The notes: generated by a model not told the origin, from the sequence alone. Shown: positions 17,278 to 25,902, counted from the first letter of the stretch. The stretch is 64,000 nt of DNA from Alloalcanivorax venustensis ISO4 (GCF_015356855.1 NZ_ARXR01000010.1:40757-104756); one strand, 5' to 3'. Numbers and translations are program-made.

Positions 17278-17345
17278 CGGCTTGTGCGAGCGGGCCCCGC
17301 CCGCGAAAGGGCGGCAAAGCCGCCCGGCAGGATCCCAGAGACCTT
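17278..17345 (+). repeat. REP-like intergenic repeat, copy A
   Basis: GC-rich element of about 68 bases starting GGCTTGTGCGAGCGGG and containing GCCCGCGAAAGG, GGCAAAGCCG and GGCAGGATCCCAGAG. It matches the element at 61130-61200 almost base for base, allowing small indels. It can fold into several hairpins. It lies between the deaD start and the DUF4198 stop and slightly touches the latter. This is a typical place for a REP-type palindromic repeat. Confidence 0.8.
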
Positions 17346-18147
17346 AAAGCGGCAGCACCTCAAAGGTCCCCATGTACTGCAGACGGCGGCCATCGGCTTT
17401 CGGATGCGCGGCGCGGTCGTCGCTGTAGGCGGCTTCCAGGTGGTAGCGGCCGGCCTTGGGCCATTGCAGCTTGATCTCGCCGTTGTCGTCGCTGGTGGCG
17501 GTGAGGGCGCCGTGGTTGTCGCGGTAGCGGCTGCCGCCGGGCACCACTTCCACTTCCACGCCGGCGGCCGGTTCGCCGTCGACCAGGAAGCGGAACAGGG
17601 CGGTTTCCCCGGCGTAGAGGTCGTTGGGGTGGGTCACCGGCTGCAGTTCCAGGCCCTTGCCGACCGGTTTGAAGTCGGAGGGCGCGCCCACCGTGGCGAA
17701 GGTTTCCAGCCGGTTCATGACTTCGGAGAGACGCATCTCTTCCGCGCCTTCGGGAATCTCCCGCAGCAGCGCTTCGGCGCTGTCGCCGCGCCGGCGGTGG
17801 CGTTCGCCGTCGAGCTGATAAAAGGCCATGTACATGGGCCGGAAGAGGGTGATGCGGTAGCTGCCTTCCTCGCTGAGCTCGGCGTCGAAGCCGCTGCGCC
17901 GGTGGCCCTCGAAACGGTGATCCACCGGCGCCTCCTTGCCGTCCGGGCCGGTGACGGTCAGTCCTTGCAGCGGGAACGGCCGGTCGACGTCGAAAATGTC
18001 GTTGGAGACGCTGGCGTCCACGGTGATCCATTGCGCTTCCGAGACCACGGTGTGGCTGGGCAGCAGCCAGAGTTTATGGGCCTGGGCCGCCGGGCTCAGG
18101 GTCAGCAGCGCGGCCAGGGCGGTGCCGGCGAAAGGGGTGATTTTCAT
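17344..18147 (-). CDS. DUF4198 domain-containing exported protein
   Basis: The start at 18147 (MKITPFAG) is supported by the ribosome binding site AAGGAG. The 267-residue protein has a signal peptide (cut after AQA) and then HKLWLLPSHTVV, the DUF4198 signature in which the mature N-terminal histidine may bind metal. Immunoglobulin-like beta domains follow; the C-terminal GEIKLQWPKAGRYHLEAAY segment is typical. DUF4198 proteins sit near metal or siderophore uptake genes and are thought to act in the periplasm. It is third in the leftward operon PepSY - DUF2271 - DUF4198. Linkage to the TonB receptor and Fur-like sites suggests a job in iron acquisition. Confidence 0.85.
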   Translation of the reverse strand: MKITPFAGTALAALLTLSPAAQAHKLWLLPSHTVVSEAQWITVDASVSNDIFDVDRPFPLQGLTVTGPDGKEAPVDHRFEGHRRSGFDAELSEEGSYRITLFRPMYMAFYQLDGERHRRRGDSAEALLREIPEGAEEMRLSEVMNRLETFATVGAPSDFKPVGKGLELQPVTHPNDLYAGETALFRFLVDGEPAAGVEVEVVPGGSRYRDNHGALTATSDDNGEIKLQWPKAGRYHLEAAYSDDRAAHPKADGRRLQYMGTFEVLPL

Positions 18148-18185
18148 GGAAACTCCTTGCAAAGAACCTGGTGAGAAATAGTCGG

Positions 18186-18686
18186 TCAGGGCGCGAGGCG
18201 CAGTTGCACCCGGCCCAGCTCTTGCTCGCCGTCGGCGCGCACGGTTTTGTTGCCGGTGGCCGGCCACTGGAACGGCAGGCGCACCACTTCCCGGCCGCCC
18301 ACTTCGCGGGCCGCTTCCACCACCAGTTGGTAGTCACCTTCGGGCAGATCGCTGAGAGCCGGCAGCTCGGAAAAATCCACGGAATGGGTGCCGGGACGGC
18401 GGGTGGCGCCGGTGAGGCCGTCGTAGGGCCGGCTTTGCCCGCGCCCGGTGCGGCGCCACCACAGGCGCAGGTCCTTGAGCCATTTTTCCTGATCGTCGTA
18501 CCACAACCCCAGCGGCACGATCTCGCCGCTGTCGGCGTGTTTGAGCCAGAACGCCAGGTAGGGGGCGTGGTATTCCGCCACCGCCATGCGCGGGATGTCC
18601 ACCTCCAGGCGCAGCTCGGCGGCGGCCGCGTTGGCGGCGGCGACGCCGGCGAACAGGGCGGCGAGAAGAGAGAGCCAGGGACGCAT
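18186..18686 (-). CDS. DUF2271 domain-containing periplasmic protein
   Basis: A 166-residue exported protein with a signal peptide (about 1-22). It has the DUF2271 outline: RLEVDIPRMAVAEYHAPYLAFWLKHAD near the start, WYDDQEKWLKDLRLWWRRTG in the middle, DGLTGATRRPGTHSVDF and a GDYQLVVEAAREVGGREVVRLPF block. DUF2271 proteins are usually encoded beside PepSY membrane proteins and flavin-transferase or iron-related genes. The gap to the upstream PepSY gene is 12 bases and to the downstream DUF4198 gene 38 bases, so the three form an operon. Confidence 0.87.
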   Translation of the reverse strand: MRPWLSLLAALFAGVAAANAAAAELRLEVDIPRMAVAEYHAPYLAFWLKHADSGEIVPLGLWYDDQEKWLKDLRLWWRRTGRGQSRPYDGLTGATRRPGTHSVDFSELPALSDLPEGDYQLVVEAAREVGGREVVRLPFQWPATGNKTVRADGEQELGRVQLRLAP

Positions 18687-18698
18687 TTCGTTCTCCAG

Positions 18699-19316
18699 TC
18701 AGTGCACGAACAGGGCGATCAACAGCCAGGGCACGATCAACCCCAGCGCGGTGACCGGCCAGGTGGCCGGCCGGCGTTTGGCGTGCAGCGCCATCAGCGC
18801 CAGGCCGGTCAGGGCGAACAGCAGCGTCGCCACCGCGAACAGGTCGATGAACCAGAACCACACGGCGCCGCCGTGGCGGCCTTTGTGCAGGTCGTTGAAA
18901 AACGCCACCCAGCCCCGGTCGGTGTCTTCGTGGATCAGCTCGCCGTTACCCAGGTCGATGGCCAGCCAGGCGTCACCGCCGGGGCGCGGCTGGGCCAGAT
19001 ACACCTCGTCGGCGGACCACTGCGCGTCGCGCCGGTCCACCTGGATCTCCGCCTCCCGCGCCAGCCACCGGCGTACCGTTTCCGGCAGGGGGCCGCGTTC
19101 GGTTTGCGCCAGGGTCGCCAGCAGCGGTGGCGGCAGCACCGCTTGGCGTTCGCTGATCACCGGTTGCGCATCGATGTCCGCGGCGTGGTTGAGGGTGATC
19201 CCGGTGACACTGAACAGCACCATGCTGATCAGGCACAGGGCGGAGCTGATCCAGTGCCACTGGTGAAGTTGCTTGAGCCACCGGGCTTTGGTTTTTTTGT
19301 TCACGCGCTCCGCCAT
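18699..19316 (-). CDS. PepSY-associated transmembrane protein
   Basis: A 205-residue protein. The first helix carries LHQWHWISSALCLISMVLFSVTGITLNH, the PepSY_TM signature with its paired histidines. A periplasmic loop contains the conserved WLAIDLGNGELIHEDTDRGWVAFFNDLHKGRHGG segment. Two more helices follow (WFIDLFAVATLLFALTGLALM and a C-terminal helix). The conserved histidines in such proteins can hold heme, and some relatives are ferric-siderophore reductases. It is the first gene of the leftward three-gene operon, with a Fur-like palindrome about 28 bases upstream. A role in ferric reduction after siderophore uptake is plausible but unproven. Confidence 0.87.
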   Translation of the reverse strand: MAERVNKKTKARWLKQLHQWHWISSALCLISMVLFSVTGITLNHAADIDAQPVISERQAVLPPPLLATLAQTERGPLPETVRRWLAREAEIQVDRRDAQWSADEVYLAQPRPGGDAWLAIDLGNGELIHEDTDRGWVAFFNDLHKGRHGGAVWFWFIDLFAVATLLFALTGLALMALHAKRRPATWPVTALGLIVPWLLIALFVH

Positions 19317-19343
19317 GCCTGCGAATCAGGCGATGGATGTTAT

Positions 19344-19358
19344 TGGGAATGATTCCCA
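19344..19358. promoter_or_regulatory. Palindromic operator, probable Fur-type site
   Basis: TGGGAATGATTCCCA is a perfect 7-base inverted repeat around one central base, sharing the GAATGATTC-like core of Fur boxes. It is 28 bases upstream of the PepSY gene start and could control the leftward iron operon. Confidence 0.5.
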
Positions 19359-19404
19359 TCCACAATGGAGCGGCGCGTAAAGAGTGTAAGGTTGTGGATT
19401 GATG

Positions 19405-19428
19405 GAATGATAATATTTACTATTTGCG
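19405..19428 (+). promoter_or_regulatory. Fur-box-like site at the response regulator start
   Basis: GAATGATAATATTTACTATT resembles consecutive Fur hexamers (GATAAT-type repeats). It directly abuts the ATG at 19430. GATAAT at 19408-19413 also looks like a -10 element, which would give a very short 5' leader without a Shine-Dalgarno sequence. Confidence 0.5.
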
Positions 19429-19429
19429 A

Positions 19430-20179
19430 ATGAATGCCATAACGACCTGCCCGTCGCGCCTGCTGGTGATCGAGGACGATCCCGTATTGAGCGCCGACCT
19501 GGGGGACTACTTCCGCGACCGCAATCACCGGGTCACGCTGTGCCGCGACGGCGGCGAGGGCCTGACCCTGGCCCGCGACGGCGATTTCGATCTGGTGCTG
19601 CTGGACATCCTGCTGCCCGGGCTGGACGGCCTGGCGTTGCTGGCCCGGTTGCGCGAAACCAGCCCGGTGCCGGTGATCCTGCTGTCCGCGCTGGGCGACG
19701 AACAGGACCGCATCACCGGCCTGGTGCGCGGCGCCGACGACTACCTGCCCAAGCCGTTCAGCATGGCCGAACTGGCGGTGCGGGTGGCCGCCGTGCTGCG
19801 CCGGGTGGCGTTGGAGCGCCGCGCCGGCCAGCGGCCCCGCCAGGGCCCTCTGCGGCTGGACGGCCTGGCCCTGGATCTGGACACCGAGACCGCCCGCTAC
19901 CGGGACCGGGCCCTGGACCTCACCGTCACCGAGTTCCGTCTGCTGCGGGTGTTCCTGGAGCAGAGCGACCAGGTGTTGAGCAAAGCCTTCCTCTACCAGA
20001 CCGTGCTGCACCGCGGCTACGGGCGCCATGACCGCAGCCTCGACCTGCACGTCAGCCACCTGCGCCGCAAGCTGCGCGCCGCCGGCGTGCCCGGCCAGCC
20101 GCTGCGTACCGTCTGGGGGCAGGGCTATACGCTGGCCACCGAGGCGGCCGGCGCCGAGCCCGCCACGCCGGGCCCATGA
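19430..20179 (+). CDS. OmpR-family response regulator of an iron-uptake two-component system
   Basis: The start at ATG 19430 gives 249 residues; TTG at 19424 is in frame but less likely. The receiver domain has acidic pair EDD near 15-17, phospho-acceptor Asp59 (LVLLDILLPG) and the lysine in LPKPFSMAEL. A winged-helix output domain follows (about 140-238: LTVTEFRLLRVFLEQSDQVLSKAFLYQTVL, SLDLHVSHLRRKL, LRTVWGQGYTL). It overlaps the kinase gene by four bases (ATGA). Layout with kinase and TonB receptor resembles the Pseudomonas pfeR-pfeS-pfeA locus, where the regulator activates the receptor gene when ferric siderophore is present. The substrate here is not known. Confidence 0.9.
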   Translation: MNAITTCPSRLLVIEDDPVLSADLGDYFRDRNHRVTLCRDGGEGLTLARDGDFDLVLLDILLPGLDGLALLARLRETSPVPVILLSALGDEQDRITGLVRGADDYLPKPFSMAELAVRVAAVLRRVALERRAGQRPRQGPLRLDGLALDLDTETARYRDRALDLTVTEFRLLRVFLEQSDQVLSKAFLYQTVLHRGYGRHDRSLDLHVSHLRRKLRAAGVPGQPLRTVWGQGYTLATEAAGAEPATPGP

Positions 20180-21540
20180 TTCCCGGCCGTCATTCCCTGT
20201 TCTGGAAGCTGGCGCTGCTGCTCTGCCTGAGCGCGGTGTTCACCGTGGTGCTGAGCGGCTGGCTGTTGCGCACCGTGGGCGAGCAGGTGGTGCTGCTGGA
20301 CGAGCCGGCCAAGGTGGTGATGCGCGAGTACGCCGCCCAGGCGGAGGACGCCTGGCACCGGGGCGGCGCCGAGGGCGTGTCGGCCTGGCTGCAGCAGCTG
20401 CGCCGCCGTGAGCCCGGCGACGCCATGGTGGTGGACGCCAGTGATCATTCGCTCAGTGGCCGGCCGCTCACCGAGAGCCAGCGCGCCGGCCTGCGCTTCC
20501 AGAGGGAGCTGGACTGGCGCATGAGCTTCCGGTCCACCTCCATGCCCTACATCGGCGTGCCGTTTCCCGAGAACCCGGAGGCGGGGCGGCTGGTGATGCA
20601 GTTGCCGCCGCGCTTTATGCCCGGGCGCAACTGGCCGCTGTGGCAGACCCTGCTGGTGGTGGTGCTGCCGGCGCTGCTGGCGATGCTCGCCGGCGGCCTG
20701 CTGTACTGGCGCACCATGGTGCCCCTGCGGCTGCTGCAGGCCCGGGTGCGGCGCTTCCAGGACGACCCGGAAGCGCGCGTGGGCCCGGGGCTGGCGGCGC
20801 GCCGGGACGAGTTCGGCGACCTGGGCCGGCGCTTCGACCGCATGGCCGAACGGGTGGCCCAGGTGCTCGGCAGCCAGCGCCAGCTGCTGCACGACATGTC
20901 CCACGAACTGCGCACGCCGCTGAGCCGCCTCAGTGTCGCCCTGGAAGGCGACCTCTCGGAGCAGGACCTGCGCCGCCGCGTGGCCCGGGAAGTGACCGCC
21001 ATGCGCGAGCTGGTCTCGGACACGCTGTCGCTGGCCTGGCACGACACCGAGCAGCGCGGCACCGCCACCGAACCGCTGTCGCCGCTGGCGGTGTGGGACC
21101 TGGTGGTCGACAACGCCGCCTTTGAAAGCGGCTGGCCGGCCCGCTGCTTTCCGTGCCGGCTGCCCGCCGACGCCCGCGTGGCCGGCAACCTGAACGATCT
21201 GGCCCAGGCGCTGGAAAATCTGGTGCGCAACGCGGTGCGCCATTCGCCGCCGGAGGGCCCGGTCCGCCTGGACGGCCGCCGCGAAGGCGACTGCTGGCAC
21301 CTGTGGATCAGCGACCGCGGCCCCGGTGTCCCCGACGACCGGCTGGACAGCATCTTCGAGCCCTTCGTGCGCCTGGACCAGGCGCGCTCCGCCGGCAGCG
21401 GCTTCGGCCTGGGGCTCAGCATCGCCCGCCGCGCGGTGCACCGCCAGGGCGGCCGGATCTGGGCGGAGAACGGCCACCCCGGCCTGCGCGTGCACCTGTG
21501 CCTGCCCGCCGCCGCGGAAGTTCCCGCCGCGAACGTATAG
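20176..21540 (+). CDS. Sensor histidine kinase paired with the iron-locus regulator
   Basis: A 454-residue kinase. Helix 1 is at about 8-33, a periplasmic sensor spans about 34-150, and helix 2 is at about 155-178. A HAMP-like linker follows (VPLRLLQARVRRFQDDPEARV). The phospho-acceptor His near 243 lies in HDMSHELRTPLSRLS. The catalytic domain has ALENLVRNAVRHSP, DRGPGVPDDRLDSIFEPF and SGFGLGLSIARR. Four-base overlap with the regulator indicates translational coupling. The periplasmic domain probably senses the siderophore or receptor state, as in PfeS-type systems; this is inference from position. Confidence 0.92.
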   Translation: MIPGRHSLFWKLALLLCLSAVFTVVLSGWLLRTVGEQVVLLDEPAKVVMREYAAQAEDAWHRGGAEGVSAWLQQLRRREPGDAMVVDASDHSLSGRPLTESQRAGLRFQRELDWRMSFRSTSMPYIGVPFPENPEAGRLVMQLPPRFMPGRNWPLWQTLLVVVLPALLAMLAGGLLYWRTMVPLRLLQARVRRFQDDPEARVGPGLAARRDEFGDLGRRFDRMAERVAQVLGSQRQLLHDMSHELRTPLSRLSVALEGDLSEQDLRRRVAREVTAMRELVSDTLSLAWHDTEQRGTATEPLSPLAVWDLVVDNAAFESGWPARCFPCRLPADARVAGNLNDLAQALENLVRNAVRHSPPEGPVRLDGRREGDCWHLWISDRGPGVPDDRLDSIFEPFVRLDQARSAGSGFGLGLSIARRAVHRQGGRIWAENGHPGLRVHLCLPAAAEVPAANV

Positions 21541-21560
21541 TTTGTAAAGCCTCTTTATTT

Positions 21561-21582
21561 GCAAATAAGAATTACTATCATT
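21561..21582 (+). promoter_or_regulatory. Fur-box-like site upstream of the TonB receptor
   Basis: GCAAATAAGAATTACTATCA plus TT matches the AT-rich repeated-hexamer pattern of Fur boxes. It lies in the 83-base gap between kinase and receptor, about 40 bases before the receptor start, in a window that is otherwise very GC-rich. Confidence 0.6.
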
Positions 21583-21623
21583 CCGGACTCTGTTAACTGG
21601 ATCGGACAAAAAGGAGTACCGGG

Positions 21624-23573
21624 ATGCGATTTGCGTTATGGGGTGCGGCCGCGCTACTGGCCACCGGGCCCGTATTGGCGGAAAGCGGTGACGGCCACGA
21701 ACTGGGGCAGGTGACGGTCACCGCGTCGGGGCACGCGCAGCAGCTGGAGGACGCGCCGGCCTCGATCAGCGTGATCACGCGCGAGCAGATCGAGCAGCGC
21801 TACTATCAGGACGCCACCGACGCGCTGCGGGACATCCCCGGGGTGATCATTACCGGCGGCGGCTCCGGCGATCGCGGTAACGACATCGTGATCCGCGGCA
21901 TGCCTTCCCAGTATACCCTGATCCTGGTGGACGGTAAGCCGGTGTCCACCCGCGAAACCCGCCCCAACGGCAGTGCCGGTTTCGAGCAGGACTGGCTGCC
22001 GCCGCTGCAGTCGATTGAGCGGATCGAAGTGGTGCGCGGCCCCATGTCCACCCTGTACGGCTCGGACGCCATCGGCGGCGTGATCAACGTGATCACCCGC
22101 AAGGTCGCCGAGGAGTGGGGCGGCGCGGTGCAACTGGACACCATCATTCAGGACGATTCCCGTTCCGGCGACATCCAGCAGGGCAACTTCAGCCTCAGCG
22201 GGCCGTTGCTGGCGGACACACTGGGCCTGCAGGTTTACGGCCGCGCCAGCAGCCGCCAAGAAGACCGTTTCGTGGACGGCTTCGAAGAGAAAAACCTGAA
22301 GAACCTCAACGCCCGCCTGTCGTTCACTCCCACCGACAACCAGGATTTCACCCTGGAGGCGGGGCAGACCAAGCAGGACCGCCGTTCCCTGATCGGCTAC
22401 AGCGCGCCGGCCACCGGCTGCCGGGGCGGCTGCACCGATTCCGACAACGAATACACCCGCGAAGTGCTGGCTTTGAGCCACACCGGCCGCTGGGATTTCG
22501 GCACCACCGACTCCTACGTACAGCGCGAGGAAGCGGAAAACCTGACCCGCGAGATGAAGGTCACCAACACCTCCGCGAAGACCGCCCTGGTGGCGCCGCT
22601 GGGCGACCACCTGCTCACCGTCGGCGCCAACTTCGAGAAAGAAGAGCTGTCCGACCGGACCTCCAACCAGATCTCCAACCGCACCGACGTGGACGCCTCC
22701 AAATGGGCGCTGTTCGCCGAGGACGAATGGATGCTGCCGGGTAACGTCTCGGTCACCGGCGGGGTCCGTCTCGACGACGACGAAAACTACGGCAGCCACG
22801 TGAGCCCGCGTCTGTACGGCGTGTGGGGCATGGCGCCGCGCTGGACTCTGAAGGGTGGGGTGTCCACCGGCTTCCGGTCGCCGTCGCTGCGCGAGATCAC
22901 CCCGGACTGGGGCCAGGTAAGCCGGGGCGGCGACGTCTACGGCAACCCGGACCTGGAACCGGAGACTTCGGTGAACAAGGAGCTGGGGCTGTACTTCAAC
23001 GCCGGCCGCGATCTGCAGGCCAACGTCACCGTGTTCCACAACGACTTCAAGGACAAGATCACCCGCATCGCCTGCCCGCCCAGCGTCTGCCCCGGCGGCC
23101 CCAACCAGTTCGGTTCCGACCCCACCTACCGGGTGAACGTGGACGAAGCGGTGACCCGGGGCGTGGAGGCCGCCGTGTCCACCACGCTGGCGCGCACCCT
23201 GGACCTGACGCTCAGCTACACCTACACGGATTCCGAGCAGCAGTCCGGCGAGTACGAGGGCGAGCCGCTCAACCAGGTGCCCAAGCATCTGGCCAGCCTG
23301 CAGGCGGACTGGCGCGTCACCAGCCGGTTGTCGCCCTGGCTGGCGGTGCGCTACCGCGGCGAAGAGAGCCAGCCCACCACCGGCCCGTCGAGCAGCAGCA
23401 TCGTGGCGCCGTCCAACACCCTGGTGGACGCCGGCCTGGCCTTCAAGCTGACGCCCCAGGCCACGCTCAACACCGGCATCTACAACATCGCCGACAAGGA
23501 AATCTTCCAGGACGAGTACGGCTACGTGGAAGACGGCCGCCGCTACTGGCTGGGCATGCGCGTCAGCTTCTAA
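21624..23573 (+). CDS. TonB-dependent siderophore receptor (FepA/CirA/IrgA type)
   Basis: A 649-residue outer membrane receptor. Signal peptide about 1-20. A TonB-box-like segment ELGQVTVTASG leads to the plug domain (about 40-155: DAPASISVITREQI, DALRDIPGVIITGGGSGDRGNDIVIRGMP, VVRGPMSTLYGSDAIGGVINVIT). The rest is a 22-strand beta-barrel ending in the aromatic YWLGMRVSF, the usual outer-membrane insertion signal. Length and plug motifs fit catecholate-siderophore receptors such as CirA and IrgA. Uptake energy would come from TonB-ExbBD, not encoded here. Upstream Fur-like site and the two-component system indicate iron- and substrate-dependent control. Confidence 0.92.
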   Translation: MRFALWGAAALLATGPVLAESGDGHELGQVTVTASGHAQQLEDAPASISVITREQIEQRYYQDATDALRDIPGVIITGGGSGDRGNDIVIRGMPSQYTLILVDGKPVSTRETRPNGSAGFEQDWLPPLQSIERIEVVRGPMSTLYGSDAIGGVINVITRKVAEEWGGAVQLDTIIQDDSRSGDIQQGNFSLSGPLLADTLGLQVYGRASSRQEDRFVDGFEEKNLKNLNARLSFTPTDNQDFTLEAGQTKQDRRSLIGYSAPATGCRGGCTDSDNEYTREVLALSHTGRWDFGTTDSYVQREEAENLTREMKVTNTSAKTALVAPLGDHLLTVGANFEKEELSDRTSNQISNRTDVDASKWALFAEDEWMLPGNVSVTGGVRLDDDENYGSHVSPRLYGVWGMAPRWTLKGGVSTGFRSPSLREITPDWGQVSRGGDVYGNPDLEPETSVNKELGLYFNAGRDLQANVTVFHNDFKDKITRIACPPSVCPGGPNQFGSDPTYRVNVDEAVTRGVEAAVSTTLARTLDLTLSYTYTDSEQQSGEYEGEPLNQVPKHLASLQADWRVTSRLSPWLAVRYRGEESQPTTGPSSSSIVAPSNTLVDAGLAFKLTPQATLNTGIYNIADKEIFQDEYGYVEDGRRYWLGMRVSF

Positions 23574-23577
23574 GCCC

Positions 23578-25347
23578 TTACAGCGGTTCCGTGAAGCGGG
23601 TGAGGATCGCCCGCCAGCGGTCGTAGACGAAGAAATGGCCGCCGTCCGGCTCCAGGGTCAGGCGGCTGTTGGGCAGCCACTGGTCCACCGCCAGCGCCTG
23701 GGCCACCGGCACCTGACCGTCCCGCTCGCCGTGCCACAGAAACACCGGCATGGTGAGGGAGGCGGCGTCCGGTTCCGGGGCCCGGGCCACCGCCCGCAAA
23801 TCCTCCACGAAACCCTGGCAGCCGTTGCGGTAGGCTTCTTTCACCGCCTTCACATAGGCGTCCCGGTGGCGCTGCTGGGCGAACACCGGCGCGTCCGCCG
23901 GGCTGGTGAAGGTGACGAAGCGGCGCAGGTGCTTGTCCGGGTTCTTGATCAGCCCCCGCGCCACCAGGTTGAGCACGTTCTCCATCAGGTCCGGCGCTCG
24001 GTCAGCCACGCCCACCACCATCCGGAACAGGCCGCGCATCGGGTCGGCGTCGCCGCTCAGGTGGGTGGGGCCCAGCGCCGATACCAGGCCCAGCCGCTGC
24101 ACCCGGTCGCCGAGACGGCCGGCGCAATGCAGGGCGAGAAAGCCGCCCAGGGAATAGCCCAGCAAATGGAAGCGGTCGATGCCCAGGTGCTCGGTCAGCA
24201 GTTCCAGATCGCTCACCAGGTCGTCGATGCTTCTGTCCTTGAGCGGGTCGGAAAGGCCGTAGCCGGCCCGGTCCGGCACGATCAGCCGCAGGTTCAGTTC
24301 ATGCAGGATATCGGCGCCGCCGGGCACCTCCAGCCGCGATCCCCGCACGCTGTGAAAGAAGATCACCGGGGTGCCGTCGGCGTTGCCGTACTGGTGGAAG
24401 CGCAGGGCGCGGCCGTCACGGGTGGTGAGCTGCCCGCCGCCGGTGCTGTCCAGGGCCGGCAGGTCCAGTGGCGGTTCCGGGCGGGCCGCCGGCGCGCGCT
24501 CGGCGGGGCGCGGGGCCAGCGGCGCCAGCCCGGACAGAATCACCGACACCAGCTCCGCCTGGCGGCCGGTGTCGGTCTTGCGGAACACCGACTTCAACTG
24601 CGCGCGCACCGTGGCCGGCGCCACCTGGGCGTCGTCGGCGATGCGGTCCAGGGTGTGGCCGCTGACCAGGCCCTTGGCCACCTTGCTCTCCGCCGGGGTC
24701 AGGTCGTAAAGATCGCCCAGCAGCGTCTCGTCCACCAGGTTGTCCAGATTGGAGTGGGAGATGAACAAGGTAGCGGCGGGGCGCTCCGGGTCTTCCATGT
24801 CCACGGTGCGGCTCGGGCACACCAGCAGCGAGACGGTCACCCCGGTAGCCGGCTCGGTGAGCGGCAGGGCATGGTGGCTGCCCTGTTCCAGACAGCGGGC
24901 CAGGGCCTCGTGCAGCGCCTGATGCTGGCGGCGGTTGTTGATGCGCAGGCGCCCCTGGTGGTTGCTGAGCACCTCGCTGTCGCTGAGCGCGCCGGCGGCG
25001 ATGCGGTTGAGCGTGATGATATTGAGCTGGGCGTCCACCACCGCGATGCCGATGGGCAGGCGCTCCAGCGTGGCCACCGCCAGGTCCCGGGTTTCCCGGG
25101 TGCGCTCCATCTGCTCGCCGAGCCGCAGCGCCTGCTCCACATGGGGCACCAGGGCGTCGAGCATGCGCCGCCGCCGGTTCGGTTGCTGGTAGAGCCGGTC
25201 GTCCTCGAACGGGATGGCGGCTTCGCGGAGCAGGGCGGTCATTTCCGCCCAGCGCTCCGGGTCCTGCGCGGCCTGGTACATCAACAGAGTCAGCGCCGAC
25301 AGTTGTTCGGTATGGCGGGCGCTGTCGTCGCCCTGGTCTTCATGCAT
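23578..25347 (-). CDS. Fusion protein: PAS-like sensor, LuxR helix-turn-helix and alpha/beta hydrolase
   Basis: A 589-residue protein with three parts. The N-terminal region (about 1-215) includes a PAS-like segment, VATLERLPIGIAVVDAQLNIITLNRIAAG. A LuxR-type helix-turn-helix follows (about 225-285: DLTPAESKVAKGLVSGHTLDRIADDAQVAPATVRAQLKSVFRKT). The C-terminal alpha/beta hydrolase (about 320-589) has an oxyanion segment IFFHSVRGSR, nucleophile motif GYSLGG near 396, WHGERDGQVP with the acid, and the catalytic His in GGHFF. A hydrolase fused to a DNA-binding domain may sense an ester or lipid and alter transcription. The gene is monocistronic and convergent with the TonB receptor, five bases away. 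Confidence 0.88.
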   Translation of the reverse strand: MHEDQGDDSARHTEQLSALTLLMYQAAQDPERWAEMTALLREAAIPFEDDRLYQQPNRRRRMLDALVPHVEQALRLGEQMERTRETRDLAVATLERLPIGIAVVDAQLNIITLNRIAAGALSDSEVLSNHQGRLRINNRRQHQALHEALARCLEQGSHHALPLTEPATGVTVSLLVCPSRTVDMEDPERPAATLFISHSNLDNLVDETLLGDLYDLTPAESKVAKGLVSGHTLDRIADDAQVAPATVRAQLKSVFRKTDTGRQAELVSVILSGLAPLAPRPAERAPAARPEPPLDLPALDSTGGGQLTTRDGRALRFHQYGNADGTPVIFFHSVRGSRLEVPGGADILHELNLRLIVPDRAGYGLSDPLKDRSIDDLVSDLELLTEHLGIDRFHLLGYSLGGFLALHCAGRLGDRVQRLGLVSALGPTHLSGDADPMRGLFRMVVGVADRAPDLMENVLNLVARGLIKNPDKHLRRFVTFTSPADAPVFAQQRHRDAYVKAVKEAYRNGCQGFVEDLRAVARAPEPDAASLTMPVFLWHGERDGQVPVAQALAVDQWLPNSRLTLEPDGGHFFVYDRWRAILTRFTEPL

Positions 25348-25396
25348 TCGTCTTCCCCTCCCCAGGTTCCGAGCATGAAGCCATTGTGCACGTGAA

Positions 25397-25429
25397 CAGA
25401 AACGAAAGAACCCCGCCGTGGCGGGGTTC
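25397..25429 (-). terminator. Intrinsic terminator after the DUF4168 gene
   Basis: On the minus strand GAACCCCGC and GCGGGGTTC form a 9-base stem, followed by the U-rich tail TTCGTTTC. It lies 38 bases after the DUF4168 stop and before the hydrolase-fusion start region. Confidence 0.7.
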
Positions 25430-25467
25430 CAAGGGTCACGGCCCGGCGGTGCCGGGCGGAACCGGGC

Positions 25468-25902
25468 TTACATCTTTTCCTGAATGCGCTCGCGCAGATC
25501 GGTGTCGTACTGCGCCAACTGCGCGATCTGGTTGTATTTGCGCACGTCCAGGCCGGTGTCCTTCACCGCCTTGACCATTTCCTGCTGCGCTTCACGCTGC
25601 ACTTCCATGGCTTTTTCCGGATCCTCGGAAGCCGCCTGAACCTCGCCCTGGTACTGGCCTTTCACTTCTTCCACTTTGGCCTGGGCGTCAGCGAATTTCT
25701 GCACTTCCTCGTCGGTGATGTCGGAAGCGTCACCCAGCGCCGGATTGGGCTGGCCCTGCGGCGCCTGTTGCGCCGGCGGCTGACCCTGCTGGGCCGCGCC
25801 TTGCTGGCCCTGCTGCTGGGGCGCGCCCTGCTGTGCGAACGCGGCGCCGGTGACGCCGGCGGCGAGAAGAAGAGCGGACAATGACATCAGAGGCTTTTTC
25901 AT
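25468..25902 (-). CDS. DUF4168 domain-containing exported protein
   Basis: The start at 25902 (MKKPLMSLSA) gives 144 residues with a signal peptide cut after AFA. A low-complexity Gln/Gly/Ala/Pro stretch (about 25-55: QQGQQGAAQQGQPPAQQAPQ) follows. The DUF4168 domain occupies about 60-144 (ITDEEVQKFADAQAKVEEVKGQY; GLDVRKYNQIAQLAQYDTDLRERIQ). The domain is helical and its function is unknown. The preferred start has an upstream GGAGAAG ribosome binding site. A terminator follows, so it is probably a single-gene unit. Confidence 0.85.
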   Translation of the reverse strand: MKKPLMSLSALLLAAGVTGAAFAQQGAPQQQGQQGAAQQGQPPAQQAPQGQPNPALGDASDITDEEVQKFADAQAKVEEVKGQYQGEVQAASEDPEKAMEVQREAQQEMVKAVKDTGLDVRKYNQIAQLAQYDTDLRERIQEKM

